From positions 73,037,751 to 73,101,750 of the forward strand of contig CM077596.1 in the NCBI GenBank assembly GCA_039654915.1: a DNA stretch of 64,000 bases, written 5' to 3'. Position numbers and translations under genes: made by a program. The notes under the pieces are model-generated. The model worked only from the letters and a program-made list of their open reading frames with translations, ran no database searches and was not told the DNA's origin. Origin of the DNA: Aquilaria yunnanensis. Its lineage: Eukaryota > Streptophyta > Magnoliopsida > Malvales > Thymelaeaceae. Below, piece by piece: positions 32,211 to 41,612 of this stretch (its first letter is position 1; each line of letters begins with the position of its first letter).

Positions 32211-32717
32211 ATTTATATAAAAGCAATTGAAATTGGAATAATTTTCTTCGAAAGTGTGAATTTTCATAATTGGCGAGCGCAAAGAATTAGGCTTCGATAA
32301 AACGAGTGAATCTTGATGATGACAATAACACTGACAAATTATGTAAATGGAGTGGATGTTTGGAATCAATATTCAAGGTTCATCTAATATTTTCTTCAGT
32401 AAATATAGATTCCCTTGTGAGATATGTCATCCGAATAAGGTTAAAGCTTAACTACCCCAAAATGTTATGCCTAGTAGACCTAATAGGATGCGTCTCAAGA
32501 GTAATAAAAATTACTCTTTACTCAGCCATTCCAACCTAAAGGCATTGTCGCATGGTTTTAATATCAGCATGGACGAAACTATCTTATAAAAAGAAATTCC
32601 CTGAAAAGAAAAACTGAAACGCGAAAGAAAATGCTGATAATAAAACTAAAGGACAAGAAAAACGGATCAGATCGCTTCTTTCTTCCACAATACTTCAACA
32701 GGGTGAGTAGAGGACCA

Positions 32718-33347
32718 TTATGGGAGTGAACTGGTCGGGAAAGACTGTCGTGTCCAGTCTATCTGAATCATTGCTGGATCTGGTTCAGGAACAAAAGCTT
32801 GTATTTTATCTAGCAATTCTTCAGCAGTTGTTGCGGATATTATGATTCGCCGTGCCACTCTTGATATGAAATTCTTCTGCATAGCATAATCCATAAAAGC
32901 TATCAGACCTGTAAAGAAATTGTTAACATTCAAAAGCCCAATGGGTTTCTTATGCAAATTAAGTTGGGCCATGGAAGCAATTTGAAAGACTTCTCCCAAT
33001 GTGCCAAAACCACCTGGTAGAGCGATAAAAGCATCAGCATTTAAAAGCATTTGTAACACACGCTCTTGCAAATTTTTAACCACTAATTCTTCTCCAATCG
33101 TGCCCCCAGAAATAAATTTCAGAGGTCCAGGGATAATACCCAGAACTTGACTTCCTCCTAGAGATGCTGCTGATGCTACACCTCCCATTAATCCGACACT
33201 ACCTCCTCCATAAACTAAATGTATTTTTCGCTCAGCTAATACTCTTCCCAAATGGTTGGCTGCTTTTAAATACTCTTCATCTTTTCCAGGAAAAGCCCCA
33301 GAAAATACACAAATACTTCGGGATTTACGAGTTGGGGTTTTCTCCAT
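32718..33347 (-). CDS. LOG: Intronless LONELY GUY cytokinin riboside 5'-monophosphate phosphoribohydrolase inside the LTR element
   Basis: A 209-residue protein with the whole LOG fold. It has VYGGGSVGLMGG (45-56), the conserved Arg at about 96 in the nucleotide-binding helix, ALPGGFGTLGEVF (109-121) containing the PGGxGTxxE signature with Glu119, and KPIGLLNVN. LOG enzymes release active cytokinin bases from their riboside monophosphates in the cytosol. Plant LOG genes normally have several introns and this one has none, which suggests a reverse-transcribed host copy. I chose the Met at 33347 (MEKTPTRKSR) because it aligns with the usual LOG start. The frame is open 29 codons further upstream, but that part overlaps the TATA box. 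The middle region (residues 60-100) is diverged from ordinary plant LOG proteins. No stop or frameshift is visible. Family assignment is firm. Whether it is expressed is unknown. Confidence 0.9.
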   Translation of the reverse strand: MEKTPTRKSRSICVFSGAFPGKDEEYLKAANHLGRVLAERKIHLVYGGGSVGLMGGVASAASLGGSQVLGIIPGPLKFISGGTIGEELVVKNLQERVLQMLLNADAFIALPGGFGTLGEVFQIASMAQLNLHKKPIGLLNVNNFFTGLIAFMDYAMQKNFISRVARRIIISATTAEELLDKIQAFVPEPDPAMIQIDWTRQSFPTSSLP

Positions 33348-33379
33348 TCCTATCCTTACCCTTGTGAGAAAAGAGGATA

Positions 33380-33387
33380 TATTTATA
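33380..33387 (-). promoter_or_regulatory. TATA box upstream of the LOG gene
   Basis: TATAAATA on the minus strand, in the context CTCTATAAATATATCC, 33-40 bp before the LOG ATG. That predicts a very short leader. The flank (TTTATAGAGATGAA on plus) resembles the flanks of the TATA boxes upstream of the Cys-rich genes. Confidence 0.55.
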
Positions 33388-33429
33388 GAGATGAAGAGAT
33401 AAAGCAATAATTTTATTTTCAAGAATGGA

Positions 33430-33805
33430 TACATTATTGCCAGCTATTCACAGTAGTCACGAGTATGACTTTGGTCAGGTATGGGTACACTATCGTTAAA
33501 AGAGGAGGAAAATTTTCAAAATAGCTGCTAGCATGTACAGTAGTCACTACTGTAGCTTACGTCAGGAGTAGGTACGTGATTGTTGGAAGAGAAGGAAAAT
33601 TTTAAAAAGTGGCAGCTATATACAGTAATCATAACTGTATCTCATGTCAGGAGTGGGTACATTATTGGGAGGATAATTTCAAAAGCGACAGCTAGCATGT
33701 ACAGTAATCGTGACTTTGGTTCACGTTAGGAGTGAATACATTATTACCAAAAAGGGAGGAAAATTTCAAAAGCGACAGCTAGCACGTACAGTAATCGTGA
33801 CTTTG
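33430..33805. repeat. Degenerate tandem repeats of about 75-90 bp between LOG and the first Cys-rich gene
   Basis: About five units share TAGCATGTACAGTA(A/G)TC, TGACTTTGGT, GTCAGGAGTGGGTACATTAT and GGAAAATTTCAAAAGCGAC. Single related units also occur near 34540 and 35360, downstream of the other two Cys-rich genes. Confidence 0.75.
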
Positions 33806-33853
33806 ATCCTCATCTTCCAATGGCTTTGCGTCCAGTAATGGCTTTAATGCTTT

Positions 33854-34402
33854 CTATGAATCGGTGATTTGCATCTCATCTAGCTTTCTCACAAACTGGC
33901 AAACAGGGTCGTTTAGAGTCAGATTCCCAAGACTGTAACGATCTCGTTCTTTTTGGAAAATTATCCATAATCCAACAACCTCAAATTGCACTATTCCGCA
34001 AGAATGCGCTTCAAGAACCTCTCGAATATCTTCTAGAGATTCCTTACGCAAGCCATTCTTAATGAATCTTATTCTATCATTACGATTTCTGGTGATCACT
34101 CCTGGAGCACGACATTTATTGCCGCAAATCCACCATCCACAATTATGACAAACGCCTAGCCTCTTTGCTCTTCTTTTTTTGGCATAAGCGCTTTTACCAA
34201 AGCCGGGCATACGGGGAAAGAACGCTTCGGGAACTTCACCAGCTGAACGAACCTTAGCTTCAATTAGCCACCGCACATTATCAGGAATGCCTTTGTGCAT
34301 AAATACTCTGAATCGTTCACATCTAGCTTGATAAATCTTTTTAAGAACATTTATTGGGAAGGAAGGAAAATACTTTCGTAGGGCGGAAAGAGAAGACTCC
34401 AT
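33854..34402 (-). CDS. Basic Cys-rich protein resembling carlavirus-type nucleic-acid-binding protein, copy 1
   Basis: Single-exon, 182 residues from the Met equivalent to the start of the other copies. An in-frame ATG 5 codons earlier (34417) also exists. The centre carries GKSAYAKKRRAKRLG (69-83), a basic nuclear-localisation-like block. It is directly followed by a Cys cluster of spacing C-x2-C-x4-C-x3-C (C85, C88, C93, C97). A basic YA(K/R)KRRA block running into C-x2-C is characteristic, from family knowledge, of the small Cys-rich nucleic-acid-binding proteins of carlaviruses. The N-terminal helical region and the 85-residue C-terminal part are longer than in those proteins. In this copy the finger reads CHNCGWWICGNKC. 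The rest is near-identical to copy 2 over residues 30-84. Homology to a viral protein is my inference from the motif. A plant-derived zinc-finger origin is possible. Confidence 0.6.
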   Translation of the reverse strand: MESSLSALRKYFPSFPINVLKKIYQARCERFRVFMHKGIPDNVRWLIEAKVRSAGEVPEAFFPRMPGFGKSAYAKKRRAKRLGVCHNCGWWICGNKCRAPGVITRNRNDRIRFIKNGLRKESLEDIREVLEAHSCGIVQFEVVGLWIIFQKERDRYSLGNLTLNDPVCQFVRKLDEMQITDS

Positions 34403-34460
34403 TGATGAAGGAGGCAAAGAAAGAAATTAGTGATTGTAGGAAACGAACATAACTAACACA

Positions 34461-34468
34461 TATTTATA
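34461..34468 (-). promoter_or_regulatory. TATA box upstream of Cys-rich copy 1
   Basis: TATAAATA on the minus strand (context CACTATAAATATGTG), 59 bp before the chosen ATG. The surrounding sequence is homologous to that upstream of copy 2. Confidence 0.55.
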
Positions 34469-34618
34469 GTGACGAAAGGGATAATGCGTTTATTACACTT
34501 ACAGAAGCAAGTACATTATTGTCAAAAGAAAAGACAAATGACAGCTTATATGTACAGCAATCATGACTGTGGCTCTCATCTTCCACTGATTTATGTCTAG
34601 TAACGGCTTCAATGCCTT

Positions 34619-35167
34619 CTATAAGTCGGGGATTTGCTTCCCATCCAGTTTTCTCACAAACTGGCAAACAGGGTCATTAAAAGTTAGATTTCCAAGACTG
34701 TAACGATCCTGTTCTTTACGGAAAGTCCACCATAAATCCATAATTTCCCATTGCACTATTTCACAAGAATGTGTTTCAAAAGTTAATAGGATATCATCCA
34801 AAGATTCCTTACGCAGGCCATTCTTGATGAATTTTCTTTTATCTTCATGATTTCTGGAGATGTATCCTAAAAAGCGACATTTAGTATTACAATTCCATCG
34901 TCCACATTTATGACAGACACCAAGCCTCTTTGCTCTTCGCTTTTTGGCATAAGCGCTTTTACCAAAGCCGGGCATACGGGGAAAGAACGCTTCTGGAACT
35001 TCACCAGCTGAACGAACCTTAGCTTCAATTAGCCACCGCACATTGTCAGGAATGCCTTTGTGCATAAAGACTCTAATCCTTTCACATCTAGCTTGGTAAA
35101 TCATTTTAAGAACATTTATTGGGATGGAAGGAAAGTATTTTCGCATGGCGGAAAGAGTAGAATCCAT
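34619..35167 (-). CDS. Basic Cys-rich virus-like protein, copy 2
   Basis: Single-exon, 182 residues, starting MDSTLSAMRKYF. It has the same layout as copy 1: helical N-terminus (LRKYFP-like, then IYQARCERIRVFMHKGIPDN), basic block KKRRAKR at 75-81, the cluster CHKCGRWNCNTKC (85-97), then a charged, Trp-rich C-terminal half ending at NDPVCQFVRKLDG. No stops or indels relative to copy 1, so the copies seem to have kept an open frame since duplication. The likely role, if the family guess is right, is nucleic-acid binding in the nucleus. In carlaviruses such proteins have been reported to suppress silencing or act as transcription regulators. Function here is unproven. Confidence 0.6.
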   Translation of the reverse strand: MDSTLSAMRKYFPSIPINVLKMIYQARCERIRVFMHKGIPDNVRWLIEAKVRSAGEVPEAFFPRMPGFGKSAYAKKRRAKRLGVCHKCGRWNCNTKCRFLGYISRNHEDKRKFIKNGLRKESLDDILLTFETHSCEIVQWEIMDLWWTFRKEQDRYSLGNLTFNDPVCQFVRKLDGKQIPDL

Positions 35168-35271
35168 TGATAAAAGAAGAATTTGAGAGAAGAGATGAAG
35201 AAATCAGTTATTGTAGGAAACTGAGAGTCAGAGAGTATTGCATCCGCTACTTAACCGGAAAGAAGAACACG

Positions 35272-35279
35272 CATTTATA
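35272..35279 (-). promoter_or_regulatory. TATA-like box upstream of Cys-rich copy 2
   Basis: TATAAATG on the minus strand (context CGCTATAAATGCGTG), about 105 bp before the ATG. The sequence matches the copy 1 promoter block (TTTATAG(C/T)GA(T/C)GAAAGG on plus). Confidence 0.5.
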
Positions 35280-35437
35280 GCGATGAAAGGATAACGTGTT
35301 AATTACGCTTACGGGAGCAAATACATTATTAAAAGAAAAATGGAAAATTTTAAATATGATAAATTGTATGTACAGTGATTGTGACTGTGGCTCACATCTC
35401 CCACTGGTTTTACGTCCAGTAACGGGATTAATGGCTT

Positions 35438-35986
35438 CTATGAGTCGAGGATTTGCTTCCCATCCAGTTTTGTTACAAGCTGACAAATAGGGTCGTTTAA
35501 TGTCAGATTCCCGGGACTGTATCGTTTTCGTTCTTCATGAAAAATGCTCCATAAATCGAGAAGTTCACGTTGCACGGATCCACAAGAATGCGTCTCAAGA
35601 GTCAATTGGATATCATCCAATGAGTCCTTACTCAGGCCATTCTTAATGAATCGTATTTTATCTTCTCGATTATCAGAGATCATCCCTAAAGAACGACATT
35701 TAGTATTACAGGTCCACCGTCCACATTTATGGCAGACTTGTAACCTTTTCGCTCTTCGCTTTTTGGCATAAGAGCTTTTGCCTATACCAGGCATGTGAGA
35801 CACAAATGCCTCTGGGATTTCACCTGCTAGACGAACCTTGGCTTCGATTAACCACCGCACATCTTCAGGGATTCCTTTGTGCATCAGAACTCTTAATCGT
35901 TCACAGCGAACTTGGTAGATCTTTTTGAGGATGTTCATTGGGAGAGAAGGGAAATACTTTCGCAAGGCGGAAAAAGTAGGATCCAT
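35438..35986 (-). CDS. Basic Cys-rich virus-like protein, copy 3
   Basis: Single-exon, 182 residues, starting MDPTFSALRKYF. It is the most diverged of the three (for example HMPGIGKSSYAKKRRAKRLQ and HSCGSVQRELLDL), but the basic block and the cluster CHKCGRWTCNTKC are kept exactly. Its leader is homologous to that of copy 2 up to the TTAACCGGAAA block. Beyond that it diverges and I see no TATA box, so its promoter may have been lost. It is the copy nearest gag. Confidence 0.6.
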   Translation of the reverse strand: MDPTFSALRKYFPSLPMNILKKIYQVRCERLRVLMHKGIPEDVRWLIEAKVRLAGEIPEAFVSHMPGIGKSSYAKKRRAKRLQVCHKCGRWTCNTKCRSLGMISDNREDKIRFIKNGLSKDSLDDIQLTLETHSCGSVQRELLDLWSIFHEERKRYSPGNLTLNDPICQLVTKLDGKQILDS

Positions 35987-36139
35987 TTTCTAGGAGGAAG
36001 TAAAAGAAAGAAGGGGTGAAGGAATCAGTTATTATGGGCAACTGAGAGAACCGACTTGAGAGTCACGGAGTACCGTATCCGCCGTTTAACCGGAAAAGTA
36101 GATCCTACTTCATTTTGATAGATATTTTTTTTTTTATCC

Positions 36140-36495
36140 GTTGATCCAGTCCTCGATTATTGAATCCATTGTCCGCTTTTGACAAAGTTTCAACGACAAT
36201 ATTTCTTGATGTCTGCCTTATCTTTGACCACAGCTATCTCTTATCTTGGATGCTGCTAAGCTGGCATCAATCCTGTCCTTTCAAGTGTAGCCTCGATTAT
36301 TGAATCAATTGCCAAGCTTTTGACAATATTGTCTACTTTATCCTTTTTGATATCTGCCTTATCCTTGGCTATAACTATCTCTTATTTTGGATACTACTAG
36401 CTGATGTCAATCCTGTCCTTCCAGGTGTAGTCTCGATTATTGAATCAATTGCCAGGCTTTTGACATATTGTCTACCTTATCCTTGAATTCCTGAT
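36140..36495. repeat. Tandem repeat of about 140 bp, 2.4 units
   Basis: Units start CCTCGATTATTGAATC(C/A)ATTG and include ATCTCTTAT(C/T)TTGGAT and CAATCCTGTCCTT. Non-coding, inside the LTR element. Confidence 0.8.
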
Positions 36496-36499
36496 GCGG

Positions 36500-37970
36500 G
36501 TTGGTCCTGCATATTAGCTGTGTATCCAGTGATAGATTGGTAAGAGCTGATATTATTGAGATCTCAGCTTATACTGCTGTAACGGTGCGGTGGATGTGTT
36601 TCCCATTTGATTCCTATCGTGTAAAAATCATGCATGCATGATGTGAAATGCATGAATGCAAAGCATGTGTAATTGATGGTTTTTTTTTTTTATTTTTATT
36701 TATATTTATTTTTTTATTTTTTATTTTTTTTGGATTGATCTAGTTCTTCATATCTTTGCTTTACTGGATCCTCTTTATAATTGCCTTCTTGGACTATCAT
36801 TGAATCTCTTTATGCTTTCCAGCTTTTGTTCACTGCCTCAAAAGCCCAACTCTTTTCAAAATCCCCTTTCTTTGACTTGTTCTTGAATTTTGGCCTCAAT
36901 TTCTTTAAAGTTGGCCCGCCTCATAATTTATATCTCTTTCGGGTACTCATCCATTGTCATGGATTTGATACCATCAAAGGCTTTACTTTCAATGTCTGCT
37001 TTGCCCATTTTCTTCTGGCCGTGCGGACACTTGTTTACCCCCATGTTACAGTCCGAATGATTGCTCTTCCTTAGACTCAGGTTCTGATCCATAAGACTTG
37101 CCCCCTTGTCTATTGAGCTTCTTTCTTGGCAGTACTTTTCTTGCGCTTAGTAGAGACTACTTTGCCCCCTTGATTATGGTGTTTATGTGAAAAGAGATAT
37201 CATCTCGCCTTTGATTTAACAGAAGGTTGAGGATTTCTAGACCTTTGTGATGGCACTTGATCGTAAATTTCTCTTACAAGAACCACATCTTATTAAAGAA
37301 AGACTCAAGCTATCTCCTTACTTTTAAGTCTACATACATTAATGAATAATGGTTTGGCCTTAAAGAAAAACTTTCATCAATTTTCAAAGCTTGACAAAGT
37401 AATTTACGGTCTTTGTTTTCAATTAAAATGTCCTGTCATTCTTCCCTTTCCAACTCGAAGACATAAACTGTGCAAGGCAATAAGGTAGAAACATGATTCA
37501 CAATAATAGCCTTTTAACTGAATGAGGATGATATCGAGAGGTAAATGTTAGGTGTGAGGAAAGTTAAGTTTGAATGTTTTTTTTTTTTGTGGCAGTCTTT
37601 TAGCTGAATGAGAATGATATTAAGAGGTAAATATTAGGTCTGAATAAAGTTAAGTTTGAGTGGTGTGAAAGAAGGGTCTTTTAATACTACTCGTGAGCAA
37701 ATTTGATTATGGTGAAAAACTCAATAGTGATGACCTCAAACTTGCCACTCTTTCCAGAAAGTTAGACCTCATCTGTTGCCCCCCAACTATTGTGATCTTT
37801 ATGCATGCTTGGTTTGAGAGTTGCTTTTGTGTTCTAAACCGCCTTTGCAGGTTTTCAGTCTAGAATCCATAGCTCACTTTTTTTCTTTCTTTTTTTTTTC
37901 TAGTTTAAGCCCTTTTTCCTCTTTTTTTTTTTTGTTTTTTTGTTTTTTTGTGTGAGCTATGGTGATAACA
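36500..37970 (-). other. Internal region of the LTR element without a recognisable gene
   Basis: Mixed sequence with a T-rich low-complexity stretch near 36675-36735 and a duplicated block of about 100 bp at 37500-37665 (CTGAATGAG(G/A)ATGATAT, GAGGTAAAT). Frames on either strand are short and unlike pol. This is where pro-pol would be expected in an autonomous element. Confidence 0.5.
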
Positions 37971-37974
37971 TACT

Positions 37975-38460
37975 TGATAACTCTCTTGAAGTGAAATGAG
38001 TCAAGTGGCCTTGCTTGCTCGTGCTTGTTCTCAGTTCTTTTTGGTTTTGAATTTTCCCTTGTTGGCTTTTTGGTGGAAGGGATGAACTTTTTCCTTTTCG
38101 GAGTTTTTGTTATAGAGAACCGAGATCATAGCCTTCTTGAAATGAGATGATTCAAGTGGCCTTACTTGCTTGTGTTTGCTCTCAGTCTCTCTTTTTTTGG
38201 TTTTGAATTTTCCCTTGTTGGCTTTTTGATGGAAGGGATGAACTTTTTCCCTTTTTTTTTGGAGTTTGTGTTATGGAGAACCGAGATCATAGCCTTCTTG
38301 AAGTGAGATGACTCAAGTGGCTTTATTTGCTTCTCAGTCTCTTTTTTTTTTTTGGATTTTTTTTCTTGTTTGGATTTTCTCTTTAATGGCTTTTGATGGA
38401 AGGGAGGAACTTCTTTCCTTTGTTGGAATTTGTGTTGTGGAAAACTGAGAATTTTTTTTG
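37975..38460. repeat. Tandem repeat of about 145 bp, just over 3 units
   Basis: Units contain TTGAAGTGA(A/G)ATGA, CAAGTGGC(C/T)TT, TTCTCAGT, GATGGAAGGGATGAACTTTT and GAGAACCGAGATCATAGCCT. A Lys-rich minus-strand frame of 112 codons arises from the repeat and is not a gene. Confidence 0.85.
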
Positions 38461-38689
38461 TATTGAGCATTTGTGAGAATTGGGAGGCCACTGAAGTCAT
38501 TTAATATGAGAGCTAGCTTCTTTGGAAGTTAATCCCGGACTCCTTGCAAGGATGTTGATAACCACTGTGAATTCTTTTTGAGGGTTGAGGTGTAACATAT
38601 GAAATCATTCTTACTAGATTTGGCAGCACTTTCAAGATCATTACTATCAAATTTTCCTTAACTTTTTATTTTCACCCACGAGTAGTATC

Positions 38690-39030
38690 ATTTAGAAAGC
38701 AAAGTATGATAGCAATAATGGATAGTATAATGGAAAGGAGTGAGAGATGGATGTAAAAACAGAATTTTTGGTAAGAAGTGATAGAATGTGTAGGTGTAAT
38801 AATTGAATTTTTGGTAAAAATTGGTACAATATGTAGATGTAATAATGGAATTAAAAAGTGGTATAATGTACACGTAACATCTTTTTGTTAGAGAACAAAA
38901 AGAATTACCAGTTGTCAAAAAGTAAAGTGTGATGGCAATAATAGATAGTATAATGGCAAAGAGTGTAAAAATGGAAAGTAGTAGAATGCACGCATTACAT
39001 CTTTTTGTTGTACCAGAAAGAATACCAGGT
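38690..39030. repeat. Two diverged copies of an about 200-bp unit
   Basis: AAGCAAAGTATGATAGCAAT with TAATGGATAGTATAATGG at 38697 recurs as AAGTAAAGTGTGATGGCAAT with TAATAGATAGTATAATGG near 38921. Each is followed by TACATCTTTTTGTT or a close variant. Confidence 0.7.
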
Positions 39031-39370
39031 GTCCATCTAACAAAGACTACACCCTAGATTCTGGACTAAATCTAGGAGATTTTTACTATTAGATTACTTT
39101 TGCAAGCTTTCAAAGATACAAGTTTATTCAAAGGATTCCCTGTCATTCGAAAATGTATGCGGACTGTTAGGTCAGATCTGACTTGGAGCCCTTCCAAAAT
39201 CAATGTAATTCCAACTCAAAATCTTCACTTTCAATTACCAATCACATCGGGCCTAGCAGCTTGACCTCGATTTTGTTTGATTTGTAGAGGAATGGCCTTG
39301 GGACTTGACGGCTTAAGAGTAGGTTTTGAGATTGGTATAGCATTGACTTCTTGTTCTTTAATGATCACAT

Positions 39371-41122
39371 TCACATCATCATAAAAACGATAAGTTGGGA
39401 TGAGTCTATGAGTCTTTGCAGATTCTTACGGAATTCTGAACATTCTTGGATAGAATGACTCTTACTGTCATGAAAGTTGCACCATTCCTCATCTTCAACT
39501 TCTTCATGTCCAAAAGAAGGCTTTCCCATGATAATCCCTTCTTTCACAAGGCATGAATATACATGCTTAAGAGGGGTTATGATATCATTGACTGACTTTT
39601 TCATCAGCCGGTGTTCTTCTATCATATTGAATGGTTTTTCTTGATGAGGCGGCAATGGATTGTGAGTGATGTTCGGTTCATCGGAAAAGTCCAACCACTT
39701 TGATTCGATTAATTGTTGGACTATACGTTTCAATGCTGTGCAATTTTCCAAGCCATGGCCTGGAACGCCATCATGATATGGGCAAGTTATGTTGGGGTCA
39801 TACCACGTTGGATATGGGGGTCCAAATGGATTTGTAGGAATTGGACGGATAAGTTGACTTTCTATGAGCTTTGGATACAACTCAGTGTAAGTCATGGGAA
39901 TTGGTGCAAAAACTTCTTTTGGTCTTCGTGTGGGTACTGGAGGAGTCGGAACAGGTGACCGTAACTGATTAGGCCTGTTGAGAGGATAATTGTTGGGCCT
40001 ATTGGGAGGATAATCATTAGGCCTATTGGAAGGATAATCATTGGGCATATTGGGAGGATAGTCATTGGGCCTATTGGTAGGATAATAATTGGGCCTTTTG
40101 GCAGAATAGGATAGGCGAGGACCGGTAGCCACAGTACCTACGAGGGGAATCCCTCTTTCGCGTCCTATTTGTTGTACTTCTTCATCTTTTGTTCTGGATG
40201 GTCCTCCTCTTTTCATAGGATCACTAAAGGACTCAGCAATCTTCCCAGTCCTAATCCCATGCTCGATCCTTTCTCCAGACATGACAACATCGGAGAAATT
40301 AGTTGCCGAATTGCCGATGAGTTTGTCATAATATGGGTATTTCAGTGTCTGGACAAACAAAGTAACCATTTCTTTTTCTGTCATGGGTGGCTGAACTTGT
40401 GCAGCTAAGTCCCTCCACCGTTGGGCATATTCCTTGAAAGTTTCTGGCTTTTTCTTCTCCATGTTTTGGAGAGTTTGGCGATCCGGAGCCAAGTCCATAA
40501 CATGTTTATAGTTGCCGATGAAGGCCTGAGCAAGGTCATTCCAAGTTTTGATGTTTCTTGGTCCTTGACTTAGATACCACTGCAATGCTGATTTTGTGAG
40601 ACTTTCCTGAAAAAGTGCAATCCACACCTTTTCATCTTTTGTGAGTGGTTGTAGTCTCCTTAGGAACAGTGTGATGTGAGTGATGGGATCACTCGTTCCA
40701 TCGTATTTTACAAAATTCGGTACTTTAAAGTCCGAAGGGATTATGACGTCTGGCACTAAGCAGAGGTCATCCACTGAGAGAGATCCGAATATATTACCTC
40801 CTTCAATGGCTCGCAGTCTCTTCTCTATTGTTTCGAGCTTTTGAGATTCTGCTTCTTCTTTTGGTAATATATTCTTCTCTTCATGTACAGTGTCTTGTTT
40901 CAGGTGAACACTAGCAGACGGTCCTGATTCTTGAAACAGGTTTTCTTGGACTGAGACTCGTTGCGGGGTGAATCCCGGGGGATAAGTGGGATCTTGTACT
41001 TCTTTGATGGGGACTTGAGTTGCTTTCCCTTTGATTAATTCCATCAATTGTCTCATCTGTTCTGACATACTTTCAATCTTGGACTCCATCTCCATGAGAC
41101 GTCCTTCGGCTTGTTCTGCCAT
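39371..41122 (-). CDS. gag: Gag polyprotein of the passenger-gene element (Tat/Ogre-like)
   Basis: 583 residues. A coiled-coil N-terminus (about 8-35, MEMESKIESMSEQMRQLMEL) is followed by a retrotransposon gag core (about 130-300) with FVKYDGTSDPITHITLFLRR, ALQWYLSQG, and LAQAFIGNY. An 8-residue repeat region RPN(D/N)YPxN (about 340-395) follows. Then come two modified Cys-His knuckles of the type CxxH..GH....C (CPYHDGVPGHGLENC and CNFHDSKSHSIQEC), as found in Tat/Ogre gag rather than the usual CCHC. The frame ends shortly after the second knuckle. A plus-one shift at about 39390 would continue with about 45 more residues (through KEQEVNAIPISKP) before a stop near 39225, so the gag-to-protease spacer has a frameshift and then breaks off. 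The core looks intact, so it could form particles in principle. Confidence 0.85.
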   Translation of the reverse strand: MAEQAEGRLMEMESKIESMSEQMRQLMELIKGKATQVPIKEVQDPTYPPGFTPQRVSVQENLFQESGPSASVHLKQDTVHEEKNILPKEEAESQKLETIEKRLRAIEGGNIFGSLSVDDLCLVPDVIIPSDFKVPNFVKYDGTSDPITHITLFLRRLQPLTKDEKVWIALFQESLTKSALQWYLSQGPRNIKTWNDLAQAFIGNYKHVMDLAPDRQTLQNMEKKKPETFKEYAQRWRDLAAQVQPPMTEKEMVTLFVQTLKYPYYDKLIGNSATNFSDVVMSGERIEHGIRTGKIAESFSDPMKRGGPSRTKDEEVQQIGRERGIPLVGTVATGPRLSYSAKRPNYYPTNRPNDYPPNMPNDYPSNRPNDYPPNRPNNYPLNRPNQLRSPVPTPPVPTRRPKEVFAPIPMTYTELYPKLIESQLIRPIPTNPFGPPYPTWYDPNITCPYHDGVPGHGLENCTALKRIVQQLIESKWLDFSDEPNITHNPLPPHQEKPFNMIEEHRLMKKSVNDIITPLKHVYSCLVKEGIIMGKPSFGHEEVEDEEWCNFHDSKSHSIQECSEFRKNLQRLIDSSQLIVFMMM

Positions 41123-41198
41123 TAATCTTGTTTGGAGTCGAGTTGAATATCGGTGTTAAGGTCCAACTTTACCTTTTTAAAGGAATATTTATTTTATT

Positions 41199-41612
41199 AG
41201 ATTCTATGCGTATATGATTGATGTGATGGATGCATGCAATGAGATTATGTTTTTATCAAAATTTATATGCACGTGATTGATGTAATGGAATGCATGCAAT
41301 GAGATTATTTTTATCAGATTTTATATGCGTGTGATTGATGTAATGGATGCATGCAATATAAAGTGAGATTATGTTTTTATCAGACTTTATATGCACGTGA
41401 TTAATGTAATGGAATGCATGCAATGAGATTATTTTTATCAGATTTTATATGCATGTGATTAATGTAATGGAATGCATGCAATGAGATTATTTTTATCAGA
41501 TTTTATATGCGTGTGATTGATGTAATGGAATGCATGCAATGAGATTATTTTTATCATACTTTATATGCACGTGATTAATGTAATGGAATGCATGCAATGA
41601 GTGAGTTTGCTT
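41199..41612. repeat. 57-bp tandem repeat, about 7 units, in the leader between primer site and gag
   Basis: The unit reads roughly TTTTATATGC(G/A)(T/C)GTGATT(G/A)A then TGTAATGGAATGCATGCAAT and GAGATTATTTTTATCA. It is plus-strand AT-rich and non-coding. Confidence 0.9.

Noticed and set aside
31753..32220. 155-codon plus-strand open frame with a perfectly repeating 17-residue unit
   Set aside because: It is only the translation of the 47-52 bp tandem array. Both strands are open because of the repeat, and the gene-bearing strand of the element is the other one.
34464..35486. Short frames overlapping the 3' ends of Cys-rich copies 2 and 3 (both with GWEANPRLIE)
   Set aside because: They overlap the main frame out of phase. 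The corresponding stretch of copy 1 has stops in that frame, so similarity simply reflects the gene duplication. An ancestral frameshift at the C-terminus remains possible.
36781..37074. 97-codon plus-strand frame inside the LTR element
   Set aside because: Wrong strand for the element and no recognisable domain. The opposite strand is also broken, so I could not support a pol remnant here.
38162..38500. Lys-rich 112-codon minus-strand frame
   Set aside because: It spans the 145-bp tandem repeat and its T-rich tracts. The protein repeats with the DNA.
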